The notes under the pieces: generated by a model
Seen by the model: only the letters and a program-made list of their open reading frames with translations
Told to the model about the DNA's origin: nothing
Databases searched by the model: none
Assembly: GCA_002419505.1 (NCBI GenBank)
Contig: DIGF01000026.1
Span: 1-15,394 of the forward strand
Source: Caryophanales bacterium UBA5729
Lineage (GTDB): Bacteria; Bacillota_I; Bacilli_A; Izemoplasmatales; Hujiaoplasmataceae
Reading direction: 5' to 3'
Length of the DNA stretch: 15,394 nt
Translations under genes and position numbers: made by a program
In this document: positions 7,438 through 13,810 of the stretch, one piece after another
Layout of the letters: every line of letters starts with the position of its first letter
Numbering within the stretch: position 1 is the first letter of the stretch

Positions 7438-8388
7438 TTAAATTTTAATTTTCTTGAATAGCATTGGATAAATGCCGATTCCTACTACTACCATTATAAC
7501 ATATCTGAGAAAATCAAAGAAGCTTGCTAGTATAGATAAAAATGGTTGATCATCAACTAGCTGTTCGGGATTAGCAATCAGATGAAAGATTTCTTTAAAA
7601 ACGATTCTGGTTAGGAATATTATCCCTATTCCTAAAATGACTCTCACGGCATTTTTCCAAATTATAGTGTGATTTTCGAAATTGACATATTGTTTTTCAA
7701 TTTTAACGCCAATTACGAATCCTACTAAAGTTCCCAGCATTTTAGAAATTGCTTCAGTATTGAAATAATATTGGGATGATTCAAAAACTTCTTTATTTAA
7801 GGTAATAAAGTTATATCCATAGGTAAACAACAATGCAACAATTGCGATAATGAAGATGTAGAGATAGATTTTTGCTAAGTTCTCTTTTTTACCAATCCAG
7901 CGATACATTAAATAAGCAATTAGAATACCGAGTAATCCACCTACTAAAACATCGCTTAAGTAATGAACACCAATGTACATCCTGCTGATAGCTACTAAAA
8001 CGGTAATCACAATGGCAACAATCAACAAGTAACGCTTTTTAAAGAATTGATAGAGGCCAAAGAATACTGTTGAAGCGCTTTGAGCATGTCCAGAAGGCAT
8101 TGAGTATCCGCCTGAAGTTTCTGGTCTTAAATTGATGATTGAATCGTCAGCCATGAAAGGCCTTGGCCTCATGAAGATGATTTTAAGCAAACTGTTAATA
8201 CCTAATGAAATAAAAACTGTAATAGCGAGTCTTTCTCCGACTTTCTTGTTGACACACCAATAAATTCCGCCTAAAACGGCTATGACTACTAGTTCTTCGC
8301 CAAATAGGGTAAAGAATTCAAACAGGTTGTCTAAAAAAGCGTTTCTGATGCTTTGAAGCCATCTGATAATCTGTAGCTCAAATTCCAA
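7438..8388 (-). CDS. PAP2-family membrane phosphatase
   Basis: Integral membrane phosphatase of the PAP2 superfamily, likely acting on phosphatidate, undecaprenyl pyrophosphate or a related lipid phosphate. All three motifs are present (numbered from the upstream GTG at 8397): K72 with RP at 79-80 (KIIFMRPRP), PSGH at 101-104, and SRMYIGVHYLSD at 138-149 with catalytic His145 and Asp149. The core ends near residue 168. About 150 further residues with roughly four more membrane helices follow and have no motif I recognise. The frame can begin with GTG at 8397, but that GTG is part of AAGGATGTGA, a near-consensus Shine-Dalgarno site. The TTG at 8388, six bases beyond it, is therefore the better start. 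It follows chrA by a few bases; co-transcription with plsC suggests a place in phosphatidate turnover, which is inference. Confidence 0.88.
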   Translation of the reverse strand: MEFELQIIRWLQSIRNAFLDNLFEFFTLFGEELVVIAVLGGIYWCVNKKVGERLAITVFISLGINSLLKIIFMRPRPFMADDSIINLRPETSGGYSMPSGHAQSASTVFFGLYQFFKKRYLLIVAIVITVLVAISRMYIGVHYLSDVLVGGLLGILIAYLMYRWIGKKENLAKIYLYIFIIAIVALLFTYGYNFITLNKEVFESSQYYFNTEAISKMLGTLVGFVIGVKIEKQYVNFENHTIIWKNAVRVILGIGIIFLTRIVFKEIFHLIANPEQLVDDQPFLSILASFFDFLRYVIMVVVGIGIYPMLFKKIKI

Positions 8389-8401
8389 TATAATCACATC
8401 C

Positions 8402-8971
8402 TTATAATATTAATCCATAAATTATTAACCCCATAATCCCTGACACTAAGACAATGAAAATAGGGTGAATTTTTTTCCAAATTCTTGTCATCGCAAATAC
8501 GACTATAAAAATAATGATTGTACTCCATTTAAAGATAAAGTCACCTAATTCTTTAAACGAAAAACTAAATACGTTTTGAAGGATAAAACTAACAGCCACG
8601 GAAAAAATAATTCCTACAACCACTGGTTTAACTCCTCTAAGAAAACCAAGGACAAATTTATTTGTCGCAAACTTACTAAAGGCTTTAGCAACGATTACGA
8701 TGATTATAAATGAAGGTAGTACTACACCCAAAGTGGCGAAGATAGAGCCTAATATTCCTGCTTGATTAAAACCAACAAAGGTCGCAATATTAATCGCAAA
8801 AGGTCCTGGTGTTGATTCGGAAATCGCAATAAAATCAATTAGTTGCGAGGTTTCTAGCCAGCCTTTAGCAACCACTGATTCAGTAATTAGCGGAATCATT
8901 GCATAACCGCCGCCAAAAGTAAACAGGCCGATTTTAAAGAAAGTCCATAACAAATCAAGTAACTCAAGCAT
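8402..8971 (-). CDS. Half-size chromate transporter family (CHR) protein, second of a pair
   Basis: One-domain CHR family membrane protein of about 189 residues; full-length ChrA has two such domains. It shows FGGGYAMIP (19-27) and ESTPGPFAIN (52-61), both hallmarks of the family, and about five to six membrane helices. Paired short CHR proteins are thought to work together as a heteromeric exporter. The natural substrate here is unknown and chromate resistance should not be assumed. The frame has an ATG at 8977 and another at 8971; the G-rich ribosome site lies directly against the first and six bases from the second, so 8971 is chosen. Its start lies upstream of the stop of the other CHR gene (8 bp overlap), so the two are translationally coupled. 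Confidence 0.88.
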   Translation of the reverse strand: MLELLDLLWTFFKIGLFTFGGGYAMIPLITESVVAKGWLETSQLIDFIAISESTPGPFAINIATFVGFNQAGILGSIFATLGVVLPSFIIIVIVAKAFSKFATNKFVLGFLRGVKPVVVGIIFSVAVSFILQNVFSFSFKELGDFIFKWSTIIIFIVVFAMTRIWKKIHPIFIVLVSGIMGLIIYGLIL

Positions 8972-9509
8972 TTTCATCCCCCCTAACCATGGTTATCTGG
9001 TAGATGATGCCAATTGCTCCACCGATGACAATTACTAAAATAACTGGTAAAATTTCAAAAAGGATTAAAGCAAAACCGACAAGAATTAACAGAAAACTCA
9101 AGATTGTCTTATCAAGTTTTTTATACATTCTAATCGCAGCGTTAAGAATCAAAATCGAGACACCAATTCTAATCCCTTTAAAAGCATACTCTACATAAAC
9201 GTTTTCTTTAAACTGAATAAAGAACATCGCGATTAGAGTAATGATTATCATTGAAGGGATTACAACTCCAAGAGTTGCGAAAAAAGAGCCCTTAATACCT
9301 TTTACTTTGTGACCGATATATGTCGCTGAGTTGATAGCTATTGGTCCTGGTGTTGATTCAGCAATGGCGATAATATTTAAAAACTCTTCATCAGTTATCC
9401 ATTTATACTTTTCTACAGCGTATCGATGAATAAAAGGGATCATTGCATAACCCCCGCCAAAAGTAAATAATCCAATTTTAAAAAATGTCCAAAATAAAGT
9501 AAATAGCAT
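8964..9509 (-). CDS. Half-size chromate transporter family (CHR) protein, first of a pair
   Basis: A 181-residue CHR-domain membrane protein with FGGGYAMIP (17-25) and ESTPGPIAIN (51-60). It resembles its downstream neighbour closely over the first 90 residues, including the shared WTFFKIGLFTFGGGYAMIP stretch, so the pair arose by tandem duplication. AGGAG six bases before the ATG supports the start, which lies 9 bases after the plsC stop. The two products are likely to assemble as one exporter. The family name comes from chromate efflux; transport of sulfate-like oxyanions or another role is equally possible. Confidence 0.88.
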   Translation of the reverse strand: MLFTLFWTFFKIGLFTFGGGYAMIPFIHRYAVEKYKWITDEEFLNIIAIAESTPGPIAINSATYIGHKVKGIKGSFFATLGVVIPSMIIITLIAMFFIQFKENVYVEYAFKGIRIGVSILILNAAIRMYKKLDKTILSFLLILVGFALILFEILPVILVIVIGGAIGIIYQITMVRGDENA

Positions 9510-9518
9510 CGTTATCTC

Positions 9519-10343
9519 CTAAAAACCCCTTGATTTAAACCTTTCTAACTCATCAGCGATCAGTTGATGAACTTTTAAACTTAAATCATTGGTTTCCATA
9601 TCTTTGTAATCTTTGTATTTTATCACTGGGAGAATTTTAACATAGACTCTCGCCCTGATAAATTTTATGAAATCTACTGTTTTATGCATATTATATAAAA
9701 CTACTGGGACAATATCAGCTCCAGCTTTTTGGGCAAGTTTAAAAGAACCGCTTTTAAACTCCGCCACTGAATTTGAGTGACTTCTGGTTCCTTCCGGAAA
9801 AATTCCAAAAGGTTGACCACTTTTAATTGCTTTAATCGCTTCTAAAATGGCTTGTAAAGCTTGTCGGTCTCCTGCTTTTCTGGATAAGGGAATACAACCG
9901 GTACCTCTTAAAATATTTTTCATAACGGGAATTTTAAATAACTCTTCTTTAGACACATATGCTAAAGGATAGTCCTTAAATGCTTGTTTGATATATAAGG
10001 AGTCAGTATATTCGATGTGATTAGAATAAACCACAAAATTATTATCTTTTGGTAAATTCTCTTTACCGATGATTATTGGTTTTACACGGTACAAGAAATT
10101 AAAGATATATTTATTGAAATAATGCATCGATTTATGTTTCCATAAAGAGTTCTTTGGAAATTTTTCAGAAATATAAATTAAAAGAACAAATGTTATTAAG
10201 ACAACAATTACAGCAGCGAGATTTAGGACTAGAAATGCTAAAACAACCCTAAAGATTTCTATTAGAGCGAAATTAAAGTTGATATTAATTGCATAAAGTA
10301 CTGATAAAGCCAAGGTTACTAATAACTGTAGAAGCAAGATCAT
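9519..10343 (-). CDS. plsC: PlsC-type 1-acyl-sn-glycerol-3-phosphate acyltransferase
   Basis: Membrane-bound acyltransferase that adds the second acyl chain to lysophosphatidate to give phosphatidate. It is 274 residues long, with two N-terminal hydrophobic segments (about 3-20 and 28-58) and a PlsC domain from about 85. The HX4D catalytic motif is NHIEYTD (His109, Asp114), the glycerol-phosphate-binding motif is FPEGTRS (182-188), and VPVVLYN (212-218) matches the last conserved block. Its ATG overlaps the dfrA TGA (ATGA). The PAP2 phosphatase three genes downstream could use its product, so part of this operon may deal with phosphatidate. Assignment to the family is secure; the gene symbol is used in the broad sense because several PlsC paralogues may exist. 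Confidence 0.9.
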   Translation of the reverse strand: MILLLQLLVTLALSVLYAININFNFALIEIFRVVLAFLVLNLAAVIVVLITFVLLIYISEKFPKNSLWKHKSMHYFNKYIFNFLYRVKPIIIGKENLPKDNNFVVYSNHIEYTDSLYIKQAFKDYPLAYVSKEELFKIPVMKNILRGTGCIPLSRKAGDRQALQAILEAIKAIKSGQPFGIFPEGTRSHSNSVAEFKSGSFKLAQKAGADIVPVVLYNMHKTVDFIKFIRARVYVKILPVIKYKDYKDMETNDLSLKVHQLIADELERFKSRGF

Positions 10344-10813
10344 ATCTTACTAATCCTTTCATAAATGGAAAAATTTAATTCTTCATTATCGTCAGATTTA
10401 ACTAATCTAAATTGAGAAAGGTCTAAATCAAGGTAAGTATCACCATCAAAAACTTTTTTAATATGGGTGATATATAATCTACTCGCATAAGGAAAAGCGA
10501 TTTCATAGATGGTTTTTCCGCCAATTACAAAGATTTCTTCCTCATGTGGTTGTTCTAGAAAACTCTCTAAATCCTTAATTACTCTAACACCAGGATAGGA
10601 AAAATCATTTAGTGAAGCTACAATTGAACGGCGATTTGGCAAGGGTTTATTTAACCTTTGCACAATTGATTCAAAGGTGGTTACTCCCATTAATACGGTT
10701 TTATTTAATGTTACATATTTAAAATATTGAAGATCTTCAGGATAATTCCAGGGTAAATCGTTATTTTTGCCTATTAATCCCGTTGGATCCATTGCTAATA
10801 TCATGCTAATCAT
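10340..10813 (-). CDS. dfrA: Dihydrofolate reductase
   Basis: Reduces dihydrofolate to tetrahydrofolate with NADPH, recycling the dihydrofolate made by the neighbouring thymidylate synthase. It is 157 residues, the usual size. Visible landmarks are GLIGKNNDLPW (12-22), catalytic Asp27, Phe31, MG at 42-43, FES (47-49) and the GGKTIY segment (98-103). Position 44, usually Arg in the MGR(x)T motif that contacts the 2'-phosphate of NADPH, is Val here (MGVTTF). The start MISMILAMDP fits the family; its ATG lies one base after the thyA stop, with a purine-rich site about 12 bases upstream inside thyA, so translation is probably coupled. Confidence 0.95.
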   Translation of the reverse strand: MISMILAMDPTGLIGKNNDLPWNYPEDLQYFKYVTLNKTVLMGVTTFESIVQRLNKPLPNRRSIVASLNDFSYPGVRVIKDLESFLEQPHEEEIFVIGGKTIYEIAFPYASRLYITHIKKVFDGDTYLDLDLSQFRLVKSDDNEELNFSIYERISKI

Positions 10814-10814
10814 T

Positions 10815-11678
10815 TTAAACAGCTACCTTTCCTTTAATCGTTGGGTGAGGGTTATAATCTATAAGTTCAATATCCGCTAATGTAAAGTCTTCAATTCTAG
10901 CCTTGTCGCTTAGAATAAGTTTAGGTAGTTTTTTAGGTTCTCTGCTCATTTGCGTTTTCACTTGGTCGAGATGGTTTAAATAGATATGGGCATCACCGAC
11001 TGTATGGACAAACTCGTAAGGTTCTAAATTGCAAACCTTAGCTACTAATGCCAATAAAAGCGCATAAGAAGCAATATTGAAAGGCACACCTAAGAAGGCA
11101 TCGGCGCTTCTTTGATACATCTGCAGGGATAACTTATTATCGCAAACATAAAATTGAAACATCATATGACATGGTGGTAAAGCCATATCTTTGATTTGTG
11201 GCGGATTCCATGAGTTGACGATTAGTCTGCGGCTTTGAGAATTATTCTTAATCTCATCAATCACATATTGCAATTGATCATAACCGTTGAAGTCACGCCA
11301 TTGTTTACCATAAACCGGTCCTAAATTACCATATTTTTTAGCGAACTCATCATCATTTTTTATCTTCTCAACAAACTCGTCTAAGTTTTCACCTTGATAA
11401 TCAGCTGAGTTCTGATAATCACGGTATGGCCATTCGTTCCAGATTCTAACGTTATTGTCGACCAAATACTTAATATTAGTATCGCCTTTAATGAACCACA
11501 ACAACTCATGAACAACTGATTTGAAATGAACTTTTTTGGTTGTTAAAAGCGGAAAGCCTTCATTGAGATTAAAACGCATTTGGTAACCAAAGGTCGAAAT
11601 AATTCCAACATTAGTTCTATCGGCTTTCTTATTTCCATTATTTAAAATATGTTCTAAGAAATTTAAGTATTGTCTCAT
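10815..11678 (-). CDS. thyA: Thymidylate synthase
   Basis: Converts dUMP to dTMP using methylene-tetrahydrofolate, producing dihydrofolate for the next gene, dfrA. It is 287 residues, between the 264 of the E. coli enzyme and the longer Lactobacillus type; the extra residues fall around 90-115. Active-site features are DRT (20-22), the Arg pair 150-151 for dUMP phosphate, nucleophile Cys170 in LPPCH, RSAD (190-193) and GVPFNIASYA (197-206). The ATG at 11678 gives the expected N-terminus (MRQYLNFLEHIL), and an in-frame stop lies 24 bases upstream. The leader is odd: the only strong Shine-Dalgarno site (11707-11715) is 28 bases from the ATG with a hairpin between them. First gene of the seven-gene operon. 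Confidence 0.97.
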   Translation of the reverse strand: MRQYLNFLEHILNNGNKKADRTNVGIISTFGYQMRFNLNEGFPLLTTKKVHFKSVVHELLWFIKGDTNIKYLVDNNVRIWNEWPYRDYQNSADYQGENLDEFVEKIKNDDEFAKKYGNLGPVYGKQWRDFNGYDQLQYVIDEIKNNSQSRRLIVNSWNPPQIKDMALPPCHMMFQFYVCDNKLSLQMYQRSADAFLGVPFNIASYALLLALVAKVCNLEPYEFVHTVGDAHIYLNHLDQVKTQMSREPKKLPKLILSDKARIEDFTLADIELIDYNPHPTIKGKVAV

Positions 11679-11686
11679 ATAGATTA

Positions 11687-11704
11687 AAAGACCTAAAGGT
11701 CTTT
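11687..11704 (-). promoter_or_regulatory. Hairpin between the thyA ribosome binding site and start codon
   Basis: An 18-base inverted repeat with 8-base arms (aaagacct at 11687-11694, aggtcttt at 11697-11704); the RNA would form about seven pairs around a four-base loop. It begins two bases after a strong Shine-Dalgarno site and ends eight bases before the ATG. Folded, it would bring the two within about ten bases. Whether it forms at the growth temperature is not known. Confidence 0.55.
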
Positions 11705-11706
11705 AT

Positions 11707-11715
11707 TCACCCCTT
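11707..11715 (-). promoter_or_regulatory. Displaced Shine-Dalgarno site of thyA
   Basis: AAGGGGTGA on the minus strand matches the anti-Shine-Dalgarno region closely but lies 28 bases before the thyA ATG. No start codon is found at normal distance from it, and an in-frame TAA lies between it and the ATG. The only closer candidate is the weak AGGT inside the hairpin, about 12 bases from the ATG. Confidence 0.6.
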
Positions 11716-11739
11716 ATAAATTAGTTTTTATCATTAAAA

Positions 11740-11748
11740 ATTATATCA
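11740..11748 (-). promoter_or_regulatory. Extended -10 promoter of the thyA operon
   Basis: TGATATAAT on the minus strand is an extended -10 element (TGn plus perfect TATAAT at 11740-11745). No good -35 box is seen at 16-18 bp, which is acceptable for an extended -10 promoter. Transcription would start near 11733, leaving a leader of about 55 bases that contains the Shine-Dalgarno site and hairpin. Confidence 0.6.
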
Positions 11749-11775
11749 TACTTTTAAAATTATAAAAATCAATTT

Positions 11776-11802
11776 AAAAAAATAAGTGCCGTTTGGCACT
11801 TA
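11776..11802 (-). terminator. Rho-independent terminator overlapping the ssb stop codon
   Basis: An 8-bp stem (11783-11790 with 11795-11802), GTTT loop on the plus strand, and seven T residues on the minus strand at 11776-11782. The TAA stop of ssb (11800-11802) is part of the stem, so termination begins within the stop codon. Confidence 0.88.
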
Positions 11803-12135
11803 CTCTAAATCATTACCATTTTTGTTAATAAAGGTAATCTTTTCCACAATGATTTCCGGATAAGAAAATATCGTTTTTTCCTCTTGTATAAAATTCTTTT
11901 GTTGGATTCTCGCTTTTATGCCAACGGTGTATCCTTTGCGGCAGTAACTAACAGTTGCTTCAGCAATGCCACTCCATAGTGTACAGCGAAAGAAATCTGT
12001 CTCGTATTGATTGTTTTCTCCGCTTTTAAACCCTCTTTTAACCGCTAAATTAATCGTTGATACTTTCATTCCATTATCTAGGACAGTTAGTTCCGGATCA
12101 CTTACTAATCTACCTACTAAAATTAATTGATTCAT
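11800..12135 (-). CDS. Short single-stranded DNA-binding protein
   Basis: An OB-fold protein of 111 residues that binds single-stranded DNA. The family pattern is clear: MNQLILVGRLVSDPEL at the start, VSTINLAVKR (25-34), YETDFFRCTLWSG (44-56), an Ala-rich helix, then a YTVGIKARIQ strand (69-78). It ends NKNGNDLE and has neither the flexible linker nor the acidic DDDIPF-like tail that recruits repair and replication partners in the main SSB. In length and lack of tail it resembles Bacillus SsbB, used in natural transformation, more than the essential SsbA; this is a comparison, not proof of role. AGGAGGA with ideal spacing precedes the ATG. It is a single-gene unit with its own promoter and a terminator overlapping its stop. 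A phage- or plasmid-type accessory SSB is the alternative. Confidence 0.88.
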   Translation of the reverse strand: MNQLILVGRLVSDPELTVLDNGMKVSTINLAVKRGFKSGENNQYETDFFRCTLWSGIAEATVSYCRKGYTVGIKARIQQKNFIQEEKTIFSYPEIIVEKITFINKNGNDLE

Positions 12136-12156
12136 TATATCCTCCTCTTTTAATAG

Positions 12157-12165
12157 ATTATATCA
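12157..12165 (-). promoter_or_regulatory. Extended -10 promoter of ssb
   Basis: TGATATAAT on the minus strand, the same nine bases as in the thyA promoter, with TATAAT at 12157-12162. Transcription would begin near 12150, about 15 bases before the ATG and just ahead of the Shine-Dalgarno site (12140-12147). No convincing -35 box lies at the normal distance. Confidence 0.55.
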
Positions 12166-12179
12166 ATGAGTAGCTCATT
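12165..12179. promoter_or_regulatory. Small palindrome abutting the ssb promoter
   Basis: AATGAG and CTCATT form perfect 6-bp arms around TAG (15 bp in total), directly upstream of the ssb -10 element and in the region between -10 and -35. The position would suit a repressor or activator site. It does not match the Bacillus LexA box. The short length makes chance occurrence possible. Confidence 0.35.
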
Positions 12180-12247
12180 CACATAACTCGATAATCTTGT
12201 CAAATTTAAGGATAATTAAGGAAAAAATCGTTAATTTTTCTAAAATT

Positions 12248-12278
12248 AAAAAGACAAGTTTATTTTACTTGTCTTTTT
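12248..12278 (-). terminator. Terminator of the glpK-DUF3137-lemA unit
   Basis: An 11-bp stem (12248-12258 with 12268-12278) with a 9-base loop; its A/T flanks supply a U-tract on either strand, so it could work in both directions. It starts about 40 bases after the lemA stop. The rest of the 183-base gap between lemA and ssb holds the ssb promoter region and no gene. Confidence 0.85.
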
Positions 12279-12318
12279 GAATTAGTTTTTAAAATAAAGC
12301 AATCGATATTGAATGTTT

Positions 12319-12906
12319 TTAAAAATCAAATGTCACATCTTGACGTTTTTGTTCTTCAGCTTCGAAATATGGTTTTTTAGTCATTTTTATCATGTTAGCA
12401 ACAATGCTTTGTGGGAAGGTTACAATAATCGTGTTAATTGAAGTAACATTCGCATTATAAAGTCTTCTCGCCGCTTGAAGGTGTTCTTCAGTGTTAGCCA
12501 CAGCTGATTGAAGTTCTAAGAAAACTGTATTAGCTTTTAAATCAGGATATTTTTCAACAACAACATTAATTCCTTGAGCAACTTGATTTAATTGATTAAA
12601 GAATTCTTCTTTATCCTTTAAAGTTGCTTCCTTAGGAATACCTGAACGCCATTTAACAACGTTTTCTAGAGTTTCTGCTTCATGTTTTGCATAACCTTTC
12701 GTGGTTTGTAACATTTTTGATAACATGTCAAAACGTTTTGTTAAGGCTACATCAATTCCTGATTCCGCTTCATGGACTTTTAGTTCAAGTTGGCGAAGTC
12801 TGTTCATAACGCTAATGTACCAAATTACAATTATGAGCAATAATGCACCAATAACAATTAAAATGATTCCGCCTGTACCGATGTCGCTTAAAGTAATATT
12901 AAACAT
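12319..12906 (-). CDS. lemA: LemA family protein
   Basis: A 195-residue LemA family protein: a short outer N-terminus, one membrane helix (about 13-35, IILIVIGALLLIIVIWYISV) and a long helical domain facing, by family precedent, mainly one side of the membrane. Family landmarks are VHEAESGIDVALTKRFD (43-59), the ENVVKWR segment (81-87), YPDLKAN (119-125), NTEEHLQAARRLYN (137-150) and the final YFEAEEQKRQ. LemA proteins are widespread and their biochemical role is not settled. AGGAGG before the ATG and the 9-base gap from the DUF3137 gene indicate one transcript; LemA and DUF3137 genes commonly occur together, which suggests a shared membrane function. Confidence 0.93.
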   Translation of the reverse strand: MFNITLSDIGTGGIILIVIGALLLIIVIWYISVMNRLRQLELKVHEAESGIDVALTKRFDMLSKMLQTTKGYAKHEAETLENVVKWRSGIPKEATLKDKEEFFNQLNQVAQGINVVVEKYPDLKANTVFLELQSAVANTEEHLQAARRLYNANVTSINTIIVTFPQSIVANMIKMTKKPYFEAEEQKRQDVTFDF

Positions 12907-12915
12907 TTTTTCCTC

Positions 12916-13800
12916 CTAATCTTTCTTGAATAATTTATTATTAAGTTTTAAAGACACAATAAAATCTTTAATAACTAATAAGTCTTGTTTGAATTCTTCA
13001 ATTACTGATTCATCTAGTTTTCTAAACAAATGGAGTTCAAAGGTATCGCGATTATTGTTAATCGCCACATAGAGATGATCTCCTAGAAAAGACATGCTAA
13101 GTCTACCTGGGTTTCTTTTTTCTAGATTAAAAATAGCTTCCATTATATCTGGGGTTAAGATATAAAAGGCTGTAATATCCTCTTCGGCAAAGATTCTGAA
13201 TTTTTTATTAAAATCAATTGATTCTAATTTTACTTTACTAAATTTCCTCCGTGAATAAGGTGAACCAGCTTCTAAAACCTGTAAGTTACCTGTGAACACT
13301 TTGTTAAAGTCAAATCTAAAAATTCTTCCGAGAAAATAGGTTACGTAATAGACTCTAGTACCGTTTTTAGTATGTTGAACATGGCGTTCTTCAAGCTTTA
13401 AATCACTAGAAACAAAGTTAACATCGTCAATCGTACCGGAAATGTAATCTTCAGAATGAAAACGGTCTGCGGTTTTAAGAAATTCAGAAGCATAAGCTTC
13501 CGTTGGTGAAATTCCTTTTTCTGGGAGATATTGAATATCGGGAATTAAGGTTTGAAATAAGTCTTTTAAAACTGTATTTTTAAAGTTTTTCTTAATCTTT
13601 GAGTATTCTACTGAACCCATGATTAAGAATACTAAAAATCCGATTGCCGCAATGACAACAAAGATTAAAACAATTTCACTTTCAGGACTAGACAAAAATA
13701 ATCCGATAGCGATAAAGGCGAGGATTCCTGAAACAATAAATTTAAACTCAGCTTTCTTTTTTTCTTGATTAAATTTAGTTATTCTTACGTCTTTTTCCAT
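12916..13800 (-). CDS. DUF3137 domain membrane protein
   Basis: A 294-residue protein with a charged N-terminus, two closely spaced membrane helices (about 25-41 and 43-62) and a soluble domain of about 220 residues. The soluble part, with YASEFLKTADRFHSED (102-117), a strand-rich centre including YYVTYFLGRIFRFDF, and the FLGDHLYVAINN segment (239-250), fits the DUF3137 family. Its function is unknown. AAGGAG six to seven bases before the ATG lies at the glpK stop, and lemA follows 9 bases after its own stop. The DUF3137-LemA pairing is a known neighbourhood; the linkage to glycerol kinase is less expected. Confidence 0.85.
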   Translation of the reverse strand: MEKDVRITKFNQEKKKAEFKFIVSGILAFIAIGLFLSSPESEIVLIFVVIAAIGFLVFLIMGSVEYSKIKKNFKNTVLKDLFQTLIPDIQYLPEKGISPTEAYASEFLKTADRFHSEDYISGTIDDVNFVSSDLKLEERHVQHTKNGTRVYYVTYFLGRIFRFDFNKVFTGNLQVLEAGSPYSRRKFSKVKLESIDFNKKFRIFAEEDITAFYILTPDIMEAIFNLEKRNPGRLSMSFLGDHLYVAINNNRDTFELHLFRKLDESVIEEFKQDLLVIKDFIVSLKLNNKLFKKD

Positions 13801-13810
13801 TCAATTCTCC

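Noticed and set aside
9004..9198. Open frame of 64 codons on the plus strand
   Set aside because: It is antisense to the 3' part of the first CHR gene and has the basic, repetitive make-up typical of an antisense frame to a membrane protein.
12198..12203. Perfect TTGACA on the minus strand upstream of ssb
   Set aside because: The nearest TATAAT is 35 bp away and no acceptable -10 box lies at 16-18 bp, so it is not paired with a visible promoter.
12221..12240. A/T inverted repeat next to the lemA terminator
   Set aside because: Its arms are almost only A and T, so it would be weak, and chance occurrence in this composition is likely.
12701..12919. Open frame of 72 codons on the plus strand
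   Set aside because: It is antisense to the N-terminal half of lemA, which is well supported by family motifs.
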